DNA of 64,000 nt from contig NC_092183.1 of assembly GCF_043641665.1 (NCBI RefSeq), forward strand, positions 23,098,501-23,162,500, given 5' to 3'. The translations under genes were made by a program, and so were the position numbers. This DNA is from Enoplosus armatus (taxonomy: Eukaryota > Chordata > Actinopteri > Centrarchiformes > Enoplosidae). Positions 25,389-33,615 of this stretch are shown here, in pieces; positions within the stretch are counted from its first letter, which is position 1; each line of letters opens with the position of its first letter. The notes beneath the pieces are model-generated. The model searched no databases and had not been told where the DNA came from. It was given only the letters and a program-made list of their open reading frames with translations.

Positions 25389-28300
25389 CAAATGGTTATA
25401 AAAATGGCTGTAAAAAAAACTGAAATAGCTCAAACAACTGATTCCACCACTGCTACAAATATAAGCCATCACTTCAACACACCAATGGAAAAAATCATCA
25501 CAAACTCTTCAAACTGTCCACACCTCATCTCCATCATGGTGGTCAGTCTGCTGCTTCTGCTTGGCTTGTTCCTCCTCAAGCTTTTCTACCTGATACATCC
25601 AAAAGTTTTCCATGGCTTTCAGCACAAACCCAGCAGAACCACAACAAGTGCTCCAGATGAACTAGCATCGAGAGAGTGCAGTGTGTCGTTAAATACAACA
25701 CCAGTGTCTACAGACTAGGAGTCAGCTGCTCAGGTGACACTCGGGTATCAGGATTCATCATGGAATCAACAGGCTGGGTCTGTCTGTCGGGCCTGGATTT
25801 GCTGTATTGACAGTGTCCTCTTAATTAATCAAAAGAGTTTACACTGACACATCAATGTAAATATTAAGTTTAAAGCAGAAGTGTTATTAAAACCACCCAG
25901 GTTGCAGGTATTTTTTGATCACGGTGATGTGAACGGGAAAACAGCCCCCGTCATTCTGGTATTAGATCCTCACTAAATTATTTAACTTGTCTTACCCTTT
26001 ACCTTTCTCTCTCTCACCCTTACTCAATAAATCATTGGGAGGATGGAGGGGGAGAAGGAGAGAAATACCACATGACTGGGGTTTCTATTCAGGCCTGAGA
26101 ACAACGTTTGGATTAATCACCATGGCTGATACATCTGCATAAGAAAGCCAAATAATGTGAGGGGTAGCATACGATCAAAAGAGAGGGCAGTTGTATCAGC
26201 TACTGCTATCCTAGGCTAAACAAGTCCTGACAGCTCTGTGCTTAACACAAAGACATGAGAGTGATATTCATCTTCTCACTGCTTTTAGGAAAGAGGGTCA
26301 GTGCAACACTAAAGTGATGCAGTGCAAAAAATATGTTTTAGCAGTCAGTATCTACACAGGATGTGTTCAGCCACAGCACTGCTGTGTCGAGCCCACTACC
26401 CAATCACTGTCATTCCGCATATAAAACGGAAGAAAAGAGACTTGAAGCCTGATGCTTTATGTCAACGATTGAAAAACGTGGCTGTAATACGTCATGTGTG
26501 GACAGACATAAAACCTACAGTTGATGTGAGCTGTGGCCAACAAGATGTTTCCTGCTGGTCTATGTTTCTGTGTTATGACATGTGCTGGCCTGCTGTCCCC
26601 ACACAGAGATGATTTTTCATGATGTCTTGCCTCTAAGCTGCGATTTGTCCTGTCGGTGTCTCAGTGCACCCTTTCAGCTCACCTCGTCACAGCTTGTGCG
26701 TTTGTGTTTTTGCTGTCTGACACATTCAGTCTCTGAGCAAGATGAGATGAATTGTGTTGTATAACTTGCTGTTGGCTGTGTGGGGCGTCTGCAATGATGT
26801 AAGTGTTCTGGACCATTGGTCTTTCTGCCCTCTGTTGGCTTTAAATAGTAAATGTGTATAAAGTAAACCAACATATTCATATACGACAACAGTTGACAAA
26901 CAACCATGTTATCCAATTCAACTTGATCAACAAGATCCAGAGCTGCTGTACTTACATCGCCCCCCAGTGATGGCTGGAGGTCACACTCTGCTGTAGGGCT
27001 CAGGTCCTGCCTCATTACCCAAATGGGTTCCTTGGGCTCATCAGGCGTGTAAGGAGATCTCACTGTTCGGGTCTTCACCTCCTCTATGGCCTCCTTGATG
27101 TCCTTGATGGCCAGGGATATGGCGTCCCTCTTCTCCTGACTATTCCTCACTGCTAAAGGCTCCTCTGAAGGACTCACAGCCTGTTTTCTGGCTGGCTTCC
27201 CTCCATAGGCAGCTTTGTGGTTTTTGTCAGAGTCGGTTTGGGACTCAGTTTGGGGTCTTTCTTCCCCCTGCGGTAGCTCATTTTCTTCTTCTATGGTATC
27301 TTCCGCAGAACGATGAAGACTCTGAGAGCTTAGGCCTTCTTTGACCTCAACCACAACGCTGTTGATGTCCTCCTCCTGGTCGCAGCTGTCGGCCCGTGGG
27401 TACGGGGCAAACTCCGCCTCCTTCTCTGGGCTGTCTGACTCGCCATCTGAGCGTTCATCATAGTGGCGCAGGCGGGAGCCCACTGCCTCCTGCTGATGGT
27501 AGTCTCCACCTCCTGCCCGGCCCTCCAACAGCTGAAAGCCAGCCCTCCTCTGTTGGAGAGACTCTGTGTCCTCAACCCGGTCTGCAGCATAAGCAACTGA
27601 TGTCGGAGCATCGCAGATTTCCTCGTAAACATGCTCAGAGAGTGAGTAAATATCATATGGCTCAGAATAAGCTTCGTCCGTAAGTCCAGCATCTAAACTC
27701 TCCAAGCTCTGACCTGCTGAGATGTCACCCCTTCCCCCAGAGTGGCTGAGGGACTGAGTGTACACGTAGTTGGAGTATCCAGCATTCAGCATCTCCTCTG
27801 CTTCATCCTGTCTCCGGGGATTTTGGATATCAGGCAGGGGGTCACGTGGCAGGGCTGGGGGCTGAGGAGGATAGTTAGGATGTGGATGAAGATGTTGCTG
27901 TTCAGCCTCGGCACTCTCAGTGTAACCCTCCGCCTCTGGTCGTAGTTGGACTTCGTAGTTCCCCACCTCGTCCTCCGCCTCTGGCTGCCCTTCAGGCTCC
28001 AGAGACATCATCACCAGGTCATCGTCCCCCTCAGCCCGGTCGGTATGGGTGTGGAAGCCACTCTCTGTGCTTGCTGAGCGGGCCAACACTGAATCATCCC
28101 TTTCTCGTTCATCTTCTTGGGTCATATCTGCATGGTGCTGCTTCTCCTGTTGTTGTGCTAAATACTGTGCTCTCTCTGCCTCTCTCTGCTGCCTTTGTCT
28201 GTGCCTCTGCTGCTGGGCTCTGATCCGGGCCTCGCTGTCCCCCTGTCTGCGATAACGTGTCACTGCAGGTCGGGGAATGGGTTGGGGCTGTTGGGGCTGT

Positions 28301-28536
28301 GGAGACTGAGCTCCATGCTGCAGCTCCATGTCTTGCTCCTCCTGTGGCCTGCGCTGCTGTGGTGCCCTGGCTCTGCCGCCAGCACTTCCTCCGACCGGGG
28401 CTTCACAGCGTCTGTAGCGCTTTTCCTGGCTGCTGTGGTTACGGGACCGACTGTTGTGGTTGTTGTGGTGATGACGAGGAGGAGCGTCAGTCTCCTCCAT
28501 CACCTCCTGGCCAAGTTCCGTCTCCTGGGGATTCAT
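4321..28536 (-). CDS. apba1: apba1 (Mint1/X11-alpha adaptor), whole coding span of 12 exons
   Basis: Seen: twelve minus-strand exons join into one 965-codon frame: 28536-26956, 22067-21969, 21869-21830, 20354-20209, 16130-16098, 11695-11609, 9534-9349, 9163-8984, 8664-8452, 6614-6495, 6393-6253, 4392-4321. All introns are GT-AG and phases match. Domain order: low-complexity Gln/His/Arg-rich N-terminus (1-145), conserved [11 protein letters not shown] block (152-162), Munc18-interacting acidic/Tyr region (about 290-392), CASK-binding EPIWVMRQD (503-511), PTB domain (about 570-755), PDZ1 (about 785-870), PDZ2 (about 875-950), C-terminus PVYI. Known: Mint1 is a cytosolic neuronal adaptor linking Munc18-1, CASK and APP/presenilin at synapses. 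The CASK motif separates Mint1 from Mint2 and Mint3. The human protein is 837 residues, so this one is about 128 longer, mostly at the N-terminus. I cannot tell apba1a from apba1b. Confidence 0.96.
4538..4752 (+). repeat. Interspersed repeat family A, copy 1
   Basis: Recognised by cacttatatagcacttttca, cccaaagcgctttaca, ccatgcaaggtgctgg and the end aaccactgcgcca. The same blocks recur at 4968, 17302, 42799 and 62212. This is a very common unit in percomorph genomes. I cannot name its class from sequence alone. Confidence 0.8.
4968..5212 (+). repeat. Interspersed repeat family A, copy 2
   Basis: Same block order as copy 1 (tatagcccttttcaacctt, cccaaagcgctttacag, ccatgcaaggtgctgatc, taaccactgtg). 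The end is degraded. Confidence 0.8.
6253..6393 (-). CDS. apba1: apba1 coding exon 11, PDZ2
   Basis: A 141-nt exon (0-0) coding residues 896-942: [47 protein letters not shown]. One conserved-loop difference from human is INSQSV for INGQSV. Acceptor tcaacag, donor GAG|gtgaga. The preceding intron is only 101 nt. Confidence 0.97.
6495..6614 (-). CDS. apba1: apba1 coding exon 10, PDZ1 end and PDZ2 start
   Basis: A 120-nt exon (0-0) coding residues 856-895: [20 protein letters not shown] then [20 protein letters not shown]. It closes PDZ1 and opens PDZ2 (LGFSV is the PDZ2 ligand-binding loop). Acceptor tttatgtag, donor ATT|gtgggt. Confidence 0.96.
7020..7490 (+). mobile_element. L2-type LINE fragments with (GATT)n tail
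   Basis: The block gtgacaaataaacttgattg followed by (GATT)n to 7075 is a LINE-like 3' tail. Directly after it (7080-7450) lies a decayed reverse-transcriptase fragment. Across frame breaks one can read [37 protein letters not shown] and [13 protein letters not shown] pieces, the L2/CR1 RT order. Broken by several stops and shifts, so not functional. In an apba1 intron, antisense to the gene. Confidence 0.7.
7465..7570. repeat. Fragment of 'gtggaaagtaac' repeat (family C)
   Basis: ggagtggaagtaacaaattacatttactc... matches the start of the element at 24818 and the inverted one at 14845. Fish genomes carry this as a hAT-like non-autonomous element. Confidence 0.6.
7995..8196 (+). repeat. 32-bp minisatellite, about six units
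   Basis: Tandem units gaggctgagtggactggttt + tagtgggacaga repeat at 7995, 8027, 8059 and 8091 with one to a few changes. The fourth unit carries a 14-bp internal duplication (ctggttatggtggg), after which two more units follow. In the 1837-nt intron between the exons at 8452 and 6614. Confidence 0.9.
8452..8664 (-). CDS. apba1: apba1 coding exon 9, PDZ1
   Basis: A 213-nt exon (0-0) coding residues 785-855. It begins [20 protein letters not shown] and includes [20 protein letters not shown] and [15 protein letters not shown]. It contains the PDZ1 carboxylate-binding and core elements. Human has VFIEKQKGEILG at the start and GGPAEKSGKLN inside. Acceptor gacttcag, donor AAG|gtatgt. Confidence 0.96.
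8984..9163 (-). CDS. apba1: apba1 coding exon 8, PTB C-terminal helix and autoinhibitory linker
   Basis: A 180-nt exon (0-0) coding residues 725-784, beginning [20 protein letters not shown], then [40 protein letters not shown]. It is identical to human Mint1 as I know it. It includes the PTB C-terminal helix and the linker helix ([12 protein letters not shown]) that in the family folds over the APP-binding groove. Acceptor gtcttctag, donor GAC|gtaagt. Confidence 0.97.
9349..9534 (-). CDS. apba1: apba1 coding exon 7, PTB core
   Basis: A 186-nt exon (0-0) coding residues 663-724: [62 protein letters not shown]. All but a few loop residues equal human Mint1. Acceptor gacttccag, donor GAT|gtgagt. 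Confidence 0.97.
10002..10368 (+). repeat. LINE-tail repeat family B, copy 1
   Basis: Starts with a long (CT)n tract, then ctccaacccaaccagtcaaa, ctggttctgctcgaggtttc, gtaaagtgtcgtgagatgac and ends with ctatataaataaaattgaat and (ATTGA)n. The ending is the typical 3' end of fish L2/CR1-type LINEs or SINEs that share their tail. Confidence 0.8.
10970..11229 (+). repeat. LINE-tail repeat family B, copy 2
   Basis: Same order as copy 1: (CT)n, ccaacccaacctgtcaaagc, tctggttctgctcgaggttt, gtgtcatgagattacttttg, then taaattgaattgaat. About 600 bp from copy 1 in the same orientation. Confidence 0.8.
11609..11695 (-). CDS. apba1: apba1 coding exon 6, PTB
   Basis: An 87-nt exon (phase 0-0) coding residues 634-662: [20 protein letters not shown] then IKVLNADSQ. 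The human match has GES for GEP and DTQ for DSQ. Acceptor tatgtgtag, donor CAG|gtactt. It forms PTB beta strands. The ATG inside (TEVDLF) is internal, not a start. Confidence 0.95.
14845..14975 (-). repeat. Family C repeat fragment, inverted
   Basis: tggagtagaagtataagaaa ... aagcacaagtacttcaaaac ... cagtacttgagtaggtgcac and ctttccaccactgg is the reverse complement of the unit at 24818, whose start is ccagtggtggcaagtaact. Confidence 0.7.
15029..15345 (+). repeat. Tandem duplication, two copies of about 161 bp
   Basis: ctattatcaataaaattaca begins at 15029 and ctattattaataaaattaca begins at 15190. Both continue with acagtgttaaaattctgact, tgctctagggatggtggtgc, cactttggtccagtctggaa, aaattttggatgg and accaagaaatttggcat. 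Small indels separate the copies. Confidence 0.85.
16098..16130 (-). CDS. apba1: apba1 coding exon 5, 33-nt microexon in PTB loop
   Basis: An 11-codon symmetric (0-0) microexon coding [11 protein letters not shown] (residues 623-633), against MAQKLAKSRKK in human Mint1. It lies in the variable loop after the first PTB strand and helix. Acceptor ccatgcctggcag, donor AAG|gtgcag. Skipping it would join Lys622 to Ala634 in frame. The flanking introns are 4078 and 4402 nt. Confidence 0.9.
17302..17575 (+). repeat. Interspersed repeat family A, copy 3
   Basis: Complete copy: aatgatctcacttatatagc, cccaaagcgctttacagtta, ggcgaccgagctgccatgca, aaggtgctggtctccatcgg, gcgacagtgctaaccactgc, gccaccatgccccc. 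Confidence 0.85.
18294..18318 (+). repeat. Poly-G run, 25 bases
   Basis: Twenty-five consecutive G on the plus strand (poly-C in the apba1 transcript). Confidence 0.9.
19018..19620 (+). repeat. Duplicated block with A/G-rich tandem repeats
   Basis: gggaacagcgctgcaaaact occurs at about 19022 and 19500, each followed by a stretch of the simple repeat agtaaagaaaagaaacac and variants. Frames on the opposite strand read as Phe/Leu/Ser repeats and are not genes. Confidence 0.75.
19698..19732. repeat. (AT)n microsatellite
   Basis: About 17 AT units, flanked by acatacatatac and atacagtatat. Confidence 0.9.
20209..20354 (-). CDS. apba1: apba1 coding exon 4, PTB first strand and helix
   Basis: Codes the end of Val574 to Lys622: [20 protein letters not shown], then [20 protein letters not shown] and QEAVSRIK. 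This is nearly identical to human Mint1, differing by Ile for Val in SKNIRMM. It is the start of the PTB domain, which binds the YENPTY-type tail of APP (known for the family). Acceptor ccctccag, donor AAG|gtgaaa, phase 1 in and phase 0 out. Confidence 0.96.
21830..21869 (-). CDS. apba1: apba1 coding exon 3, start of PTB boundary
   Basis: A 40-nt exon coding residues 561-573 plus the first base of codon 574: [13 protein letters not shown], against [13 protein letters not shown] in human Mint1. Acceptor attaatag, donor GAAG|gtgagt, phase 0 in and phase 1 out. It is separated from the preceding exon by only 99 nt. Confidence 0.94.
21969..22067 (-). CDS. apba1: apba1 coding exon 2, linker before PTB
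   Basis: A 99-nt symmetric (0-0) exon coding residues 528-560. It starts [16 protein letters not shown] and ends SSPSSKE, matching the Ser/Pro-rich linker SPSPGSSSPLGAESSS of human Mint1. Acceptor ttcctgcag, donor GAG|gtgtgt. Being a multiple of three with equal phases, it could be skipped without a frameshift. Confidence 0.93.
22791..23104 (+). repeat. Inverted repeat arm 1
   Basis: Begins cagagggcagaaagac and ends cacatcaactgtaggt. Shares long near-identical blocks (caattcatctcctcttgctc / agagactgaatgtgtcagac / ataacacagaaacatagacc / agcaggaaacatcttgttgg) with the reverse complement of 26513-26834. Confidence 0.88.
23629..23680. repeat. (AT)n microsatellite, hAT landing site
   Basis: Interrupted (AT)n: tatatata... 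with tatacatatacat in the middle. It continues on the other side of the hAT element as atatacatatatat (24539-24552). Confidence 0.85.
23686..24538. mobile_element. Non-autonomous hAT-like element, 853 bp, with TIRs and TSD
   Basis: Left end cagtggcgagccgtgcattt; right end, read inward, cagtggtgagccgtcagggc. The 14-base termini differ at one position. Flanking 8-mers atacacat (23678-23685) and atatacat (24539-24546) differ at one base, consistent with an 8-bp hAT target-site duplication in an AT repeat. No transposase frame inside, so it would depend on an enzyme in trans. Class assignment by CAGTG-type ends and 8-bp TSD is established for hAT elements. Confidence 0.8.
24818..25296 (+). repeat. 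Family C repeat (hAT-like non-autonomous element)
   Basis: Begins ccagtggtggcaagtaactc, agtacatttactcaagtact, continues ctttacttgagtatttccat and has actccactacatttattgga near the far end. This composition is typical of a widespread fish hAT-derived repeat. A clear second terminal repeat is not visible. Confidence 0.65.
25338..25388. repeat. (TCAA)n microsatellite
   Basis: About 12 tandem tetranucleotide units directly in front of the small frame at 25392. Confidence 0.9.
25392..25718 (+). other. 108-codon frame with one predicted membrane segment, status uncertain
   Basis: Plus-strand frame inside apba1 intron 2. It reads a polar Thr/Asn-rich start (residues 1-42), then a hydrophobic stretch [20 protein letters not shown] at about 45-64, then a basic/polar tail ending in TPVSTD. 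The layout is that of a small single-pass protein. I recognise no family, there is no visible promoter or splice context, and a frame this long can occur by chance. The ATG follows a microsatellite. Treat as unproven. Confidence 0.2.
26513..26834 (-). repeat. Inverted repeat arm 2
   Basis: Reverse complement of arm 1 with scattered changes and a diverged segment just inside the cagagggcagaaag end. Lies about 120 nt into intron 2, directly downstream of the exon donor at 26955. Confidence 0.88.
26956..28536 (-). CDS. apba1: apba1 coding exon 1 (gene exon 2): N-terminus, Munc18 and CASK binding
   Basis: Codes residues 1-527 and ends in phase 0 at the donor GAT|GTAAGT (26955-26954). The start ATG at 28536 has context gacagccATGA and is the first Met of the frame. 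Residues 1-145 are rich in Gln, His, Arg and Glu and poorly conserved. Residues 150-162 ([13 protein letters not shown]), 290-308 ([19 protein letters not shown]) and 357-380 ([19 protein letters not shown] and on) match the mammalian Mint1 Munc18-interacting region. [20 protein letters not shown] (469-488) and EPIWVMRQD (503-511) match the CASK-interacting region. The open frame runs on past the donor to 26674, but that extension is intron and part of a repeat. Confidence 0.95.
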
Positions 28537-28640
28537 GGCTGTCAGGTTCTGGTTGGTTCAACGGTGTCAGAGAAAGGTTTTAGGAGTCCGTCATAAGCAG
28601 GTGCCTCTTTGAGGTCAGGGCAAAGGCTGCTGGGAAGAGA
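28537..28640 (-). other. apba1: apba1 5' UTR part of exon 2, with short uORF
   Basis: Upstream of the ATG a pyrimidine-rich tract ending atactttcag (AG at 28642-28641) makes a good acceptor, giving 104 nt of 5' UTR in this exon. A second AG at 28629-28628 (cccagcag) is an alternative. The UTR holds a 4-codon upstream ORF (ATG at 28594, stop ending 28580; peptide MTDS). The acceptor choice is inference, and transcript ends would settle it. Confidence 0.6.
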
Positions 28641-28789
28641 CTGAAAGTATTAAACAGAAAGGGAGAAATTGTCAGTACACAGAAAGGGACAAATATGAGA
28701 GACGTGTATTGTTTCTGGTCACACTAGAATTTGACAAAGCAATTGGTGCATTATAGTGAAATACGTGGTGCTTTTCAAGAGGTCGAATA

Positions 28790-29705
28790 GCTTTAGAAAC
28801 CTCCTCCCCCGGACTTCCGGTGAGCGCTTCAAGATGGTGAAATTCTCCAGCTCAATTGGTATAAAACTCCGCCAAAACACAATACTGTAGCTCTCACAAG
28901 AAACTAAAATGACTTCCATTCCCCCCACAAGAATGAGTGGGGGAGAGGCAAGAAAGTTTCGGGGAGAACTAAAAATTACGACAAGGCAAAAGAAATAAAG
29001 AAACACTGAATGACAACAAAACCAGCATGGAGAGGATGGAATCTGGTAGAGAGGACCAGTGCTTCAGCTATCCAAAGCCTGTGCAGGGACATACAAGCTA
29101 TATATACTGAACTCAACAGAAAAACAATATGGACTTCAAAAACAACTTCAGAAATTACATTAAACAGGAATTCAACAATTTCAACATAACACAAATCAAA
29201 AGTGTCATTGAGGATGTCTGCAACCATGGTACAAGGCTAACAAGGCTACAAGGAACCATGTTCAAGGCTAACCAAAGAACCGGGCACTAACCAGAGCAAC
29301 CGGTGGAGGAAATAGAGACAGCAAACACAGAGCTATGGGACACTCTGCTATATTCTCTCAGAGCATCTTTCAAGCTAAAGTAACGGACCAATCATGCTGT
29401 TTTAACATTCACATATACGGCATCAAGGAATCTCAATGCTAACATTCATTACCAACTTCCTCCTCAGAAAGTTGTTAATGCTCCCTCCTCAGGGAGCTGG
29501 GACTCAACAGAAACACTGATCCACAAATTCAGCCAGCCTTAAACCTCAAGATGAAGTATTCACTTCCAGAGATACGATAACAAAGGCAAAATACTCAAGC
29601 AGCCTTGGCAAAGAAGATCACTTATGAGGGACGAGTGATCGCGCTTGCATATGAATTTCCTGGAGAGGTGAACAATAAACTCAAGGAGTACATAGACAAA
29701 TAAAA
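28790..29705 (+). mobile_element. L1/Tx1-like LINE 5' end and ORF1 relic
   Basis: Decayed. A 5'-UTR-like start (ttccggtgagcgcttcaaga) leads into pieces of an ORF1-like protein across stops and shifts: TANTELWDTLLYSLR, FNIHIYGIKES, and further on AALAKKITYEGRVIALAYEF. That order (coiled-coil tail, NIRIYGI-type motif, C-terminal YEG motif) is the LINE-1 ORF1 pattern. No complete frame. Confidence 0.55.
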
Positions 29706-29859
29706 GTTAAATTCTCCATATCACCAACAGAACTGAAGCATCTGAGGACATAAAAAAGAGAGGCTACTCCTTGGACCTGCCGCAAGTATAAATACAATAT
29801 TAGCAGAAAAATAACAGGGATTCCACACGGTGGAGAACCATCAACTGGGCAGTCACTTT

Positions 29860-30840
29860 GTGATCATGAAATTGTTCAAGAGACTGGTGTTGGCCCCCCT
29901 GAAGGACATCACAGGCCCCTGCTGGACCCCTTGCAGTTTGCTTACCAGGCTAACAGGTCAGTGGATGATGCAGGATGTGTGCTCTCCCCTCTGCTCCTCT
30001 CCCTCTACACCAACGTCTGCACCTCAGGAGACCCGTCTCTTGAACTCCTGAAGTTTGCAGACAACACAACGATCTGTCTCATCTGGGACGGTGATGAGTC
30101 TGGATAAAGATGGGAGGTTGAACAGCTGGCCCTCTGGTGATGCTCAAAACTGTGGAGATGACAGCAGACTTCAGGATGAGCCCCCCAACACTGCCCCCCA
30201 TCACCGTACATGACAGCACTGAATCTGCTGTGGAAGCCGTCAGGTTTCTGGGATCCACAATCTCACAGGACATAAAGTACAAAAAGGCCCAGCAGAGGAT
30301 GTAGTTCAACCTGCCTCAGGAGCTGCTGATCCTGTTCTAACCTGCAATCATCCAGTCTGTCCTCTGCACATCCATCACTGTTTGGTCTGGATCGGCCCCC
30401 AAATAGGACAGGAACAGACTACAATGGACAGTTAGGACGGCAGAAAAAATTATTTGAGCCAACTTGCACTCCATTCAGGACTTAAACAAGTTCAGAGTCA
30501 GGAAATGGGCAGGAAACATCACTGCAGACCCATCACACCCTGGACTCCACCTGTTCCAACTTACAGAGCACTGTACGCTAAAACAACCAGACACAAGGAC
30601 AGTTTCTTTCCACAGGCTGATGAACAGTTAACAACATAGTGTCAGGAAAAGTTCCTGTAATACTAAATCATCCACTGTTTAATTATATAATTCATAGTTT
30701 AAATATGCAGTTTTTTTTATCATGTACATATCATCATCATCATTTCATTTCAAATGAAAATCAAATCAAGAAACAATCCCTGTTCAATAACCCTGTGAAA
30801 CAAACATCCACTGCATCTACAAATTATAAATTATATATTT
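29860..30840 (+). mobile_element. Rex1-type LINE relic, copy 1
   Basis: RT pieces in order: LFKRLVLAPLKDITGP, FAYQANRSVDDA-like, LLKFADNTTICLIWDGDES (the catalytic FADD box reads FADN), then QLALHSGL and a KDSFFPQADEQL ending. The 3' flank VPVILNHPL matches the second copy at 37.5 kb. Many stops; inactive. Known: Rex1/Babar is a CR1-clade LINE of teleosts. Confidence 0.75.
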
Positions 30841-33544
30841 AATAGTTTAAATACACTCTCTTTTTAAAATGTACATCAATGTCAGATATAAATCTAAGAC
30901 CACTGTATATGGCATATACTGTCATATCCACTTACTTCATCTAACTATAATGGAAGGAATCTCTGTCAGTCAGTCAGTCAGTCAGTCTGTCTGGATGTAT
31001 GTCTGTCCTTCGATTACCTCAACAACCACTCATCCAATCGAGTGTAGTGTATTGAGAGGGGACCTCTATTAACTATTACACCACCAAACGTTTTTGCCCA
31101 GCACCTTTTTGCAAAGAGGCAGCCCCTACATGATGGAGCACTACTACTCCATGACCACATGAATAGGTTTTAGAATATGGCAGGGCAGTGTAATGAGGTA
31201 AGGATAAAAAGCAACATATGGAAAATATACCAAAAAAAACAGCAATTCCCTCTATAAATTGGGGGATAATAATCTGCAATAATAAACTGTAATCTATCAA
31301 ACTGCAACACATCTAATTGTGCCCATGTAATTACAGCAACATCTGTCCAAACATAAGATCTGCATAAGGCTGCCTTCCTATCAGTCTACTGATTGCTCAT
31401 CACTCAACACTGGGCCGATGACATGTAGTTAAATGTGGGCTCAGTCATTGCTGTCAGAGGAAACATCAACACATCTCCTTCAGCACAATGCCACTTCGTT
31501 GTGGCTCATTAAACTCTGCTCATCATTTAAAAAGACACCAGAGTTGTTTTCAGGACAATCATTTGCCTAAACCAAAGGATTTTCTGTGCTTTCTCTCATA
31601 GTTCTCAAACACCAAAGTCTGCTCATTTTGACCCCACTGGATTACATTGTTTATGATTCTGGACTGAGGCAGAAAGAAAAACCTTACGAAATTATGTGGA
31701 AGAAGGCAAACAGGACAAAATGTTTTCACAGACTGTGCCCCCACAATGGAAACTGAATTGAGGACATATTCATGTCGAACCATTATAAAGAGAGCATGCC
31801 TATTTAGTGCTGTGGCTGGGTAAAACATCATGGCAGTCAGTTAGCCTGCTGCCATCTAATTAAAATGGGGGAAAAGGCAGAACACTCAGTTACAGTGTGA
31901 GATATGTCATCTTAAATTTAGGCCAAGTTTGACTTCTCATACTCATACAAATAGAATATACAACATATATAAGAGCGAAGCAGAGAGAGACAGAGGTAGC
32001 CTTCTAAATGAAACAGCTTTAAGAAACAGTCTAATAGCCCAGCAGTAGCCCCTAGAGGCTGCAATGTTCATCACACTCCACAAAATTAGGGTGGTGAATG
32101 GAACCAGTGATGACACTGTCAACAAAAGTCATGCAACTCAGTTTTTGTTCACAAGCAACATTACCACAAAAATGACATGCTCATAAAAAACAATTAAAGG
32201 ATCAATATATGACAATATATAAATATGACAAAATGTATTATTAAATCTACCAATCTGACAAAGTTATAAAATGAAAAACAAAACAAAATGACATAATAAT
32301 ATTTCCACTTAGTGTTAATGATCATTTAGATTGAATACCAAGTGAAGAAAAATTCAAAGGCTTTTGTTCTTTATGTGTCTACTAACCCAAAACCCACAAC
32401 AATGTCGATTGTAACATCTTAATTTGCTTATTCAATTGGCTAAAATGCTAAAACCCAGTCTGTGGATTTGGGCTGGCAAGTTCTGTTTTCGTAGAGTGAA
32501 AATGATGCTGTACTGTATGTCGTTCCAATTCATTTTCATTTAAGGTCACTGGGAAAAAACACTACAATGGACAACTACAGTGCTCAGTGCAAAATGCAGA
32601 GAACTAGGTCATTCAGGAGAGGGACCTGCAGGCCAAGGACACACAGAGACAGTGGGTTATTACCATAAAAGTACATAAAAATAGGTAGTCTGACATTTTT
32701 CCAGCCCAGATTCATAATTATTACACATAAACTACCATCTTTATTTCCAACTACTGACTTTGGTTGTCAGTGCTGAGTTTAAAGTAATATTAATGTGCAT
32801 TCATATTAATGTATATTCCTAATATCTGTCTCTTTAGCTGCTAAATGCTCCTCTATGTTCACTGGCTAGTCTCTAACTGTGTCTGTCTGCAGATAGTGTG
32901 TGCAGTGAGTTTGTTGCGGGACACATGTTTTGTACCATTCTTCCTCTGAGATTACAATATTGCGCTTCCTCTGGTTTACCTTAAGGCTTTTTAGAAGGCA
33001 GGAATGACCCCAGGTCTACACTGGTTATATGTATCCACAATAACTTTAATTAAACCATTCATAGCTATGTGGAGGTCAGTCCTCAACTCTTTCATTGGAG
33101 AAATCTTGTGGAGGGTTTGACCACTAGTAGCGCTACAGAGCAATGTTTTAATGAGTACATCCCAGTTTTGTTTGTTCTCGGGAGCGCACACAAGGACAAA
33201 CGTGCACACGCACAAACGCATGTGTTGCCATACAAATGCCTGACAATGGTTTTACGACATTTCACTGATCAACAAGTGATGGTAACACAAAGTCAGAGAA
33301 GAAGACTGCTAGTACAGTTGTAAACAAAGTTTTGCGCTTTTAAGAAAAATCTGCAAATGTTTTAACAGTAAGGAAATGCACTCAGCATGTTTGTTAGACC
33401 TTGGTATATACATAACAGGTACATGCCAATTCAGTTTCCTTTTTTCAAGGACAGGCTAAATGACTAAGCAAATTGAATCGCTAATAGGAAAAGGAAAAGC
33501 AGCTGGGAAATGGAAATGCAAATGCAACTGGAAAGGAAATACAG

Positions 33545-33615
33545 ACCGACCAACCGGTCTAAGCAGATGACCGCCCACCTAGAGTTTGGTTCTGCTGGCT
33601 CTGCTCGAACACATA
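33545..33615 (+). repeat. Family B fragment
   Basis: gaccgaccaaccggtctaag, cagatgaccgcccacctaga, gtttggttctgctggctctg: the central part of repeat family B without its tail. Confidence 0.6.

Larger units (their letters stand above)
22068..26955 (-). other. apba1 intron 2, 4888 nt
   Basis: Contains two inverted ~310-bp copies of one sequence (22791-23104 and 26513-26834), an 853-bp hAT-like element (23686-24538) inserted in an (AT)n tract, a family C copy (24818-25296), a (TCAA)n tract (25338-25388), and a 108-codon plus-strand frame (25392-25718). Confidence 0.85.

Noticed and set aside
26674..26955. C-terminal 93 codons of the 620-codon open frame (after GGD)
   Set aside because: A consensus donor follows GAT at 26956, human Mint1 continues with the sequence of the next exon, and the extra codons fall in the inverted-repeat arm. 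It is intron read-through.
28195..28596. Plus-strand frames of 108-133 codons over apba1 exon 2
   Set aside because: Antisense shadows of the real coding exon.
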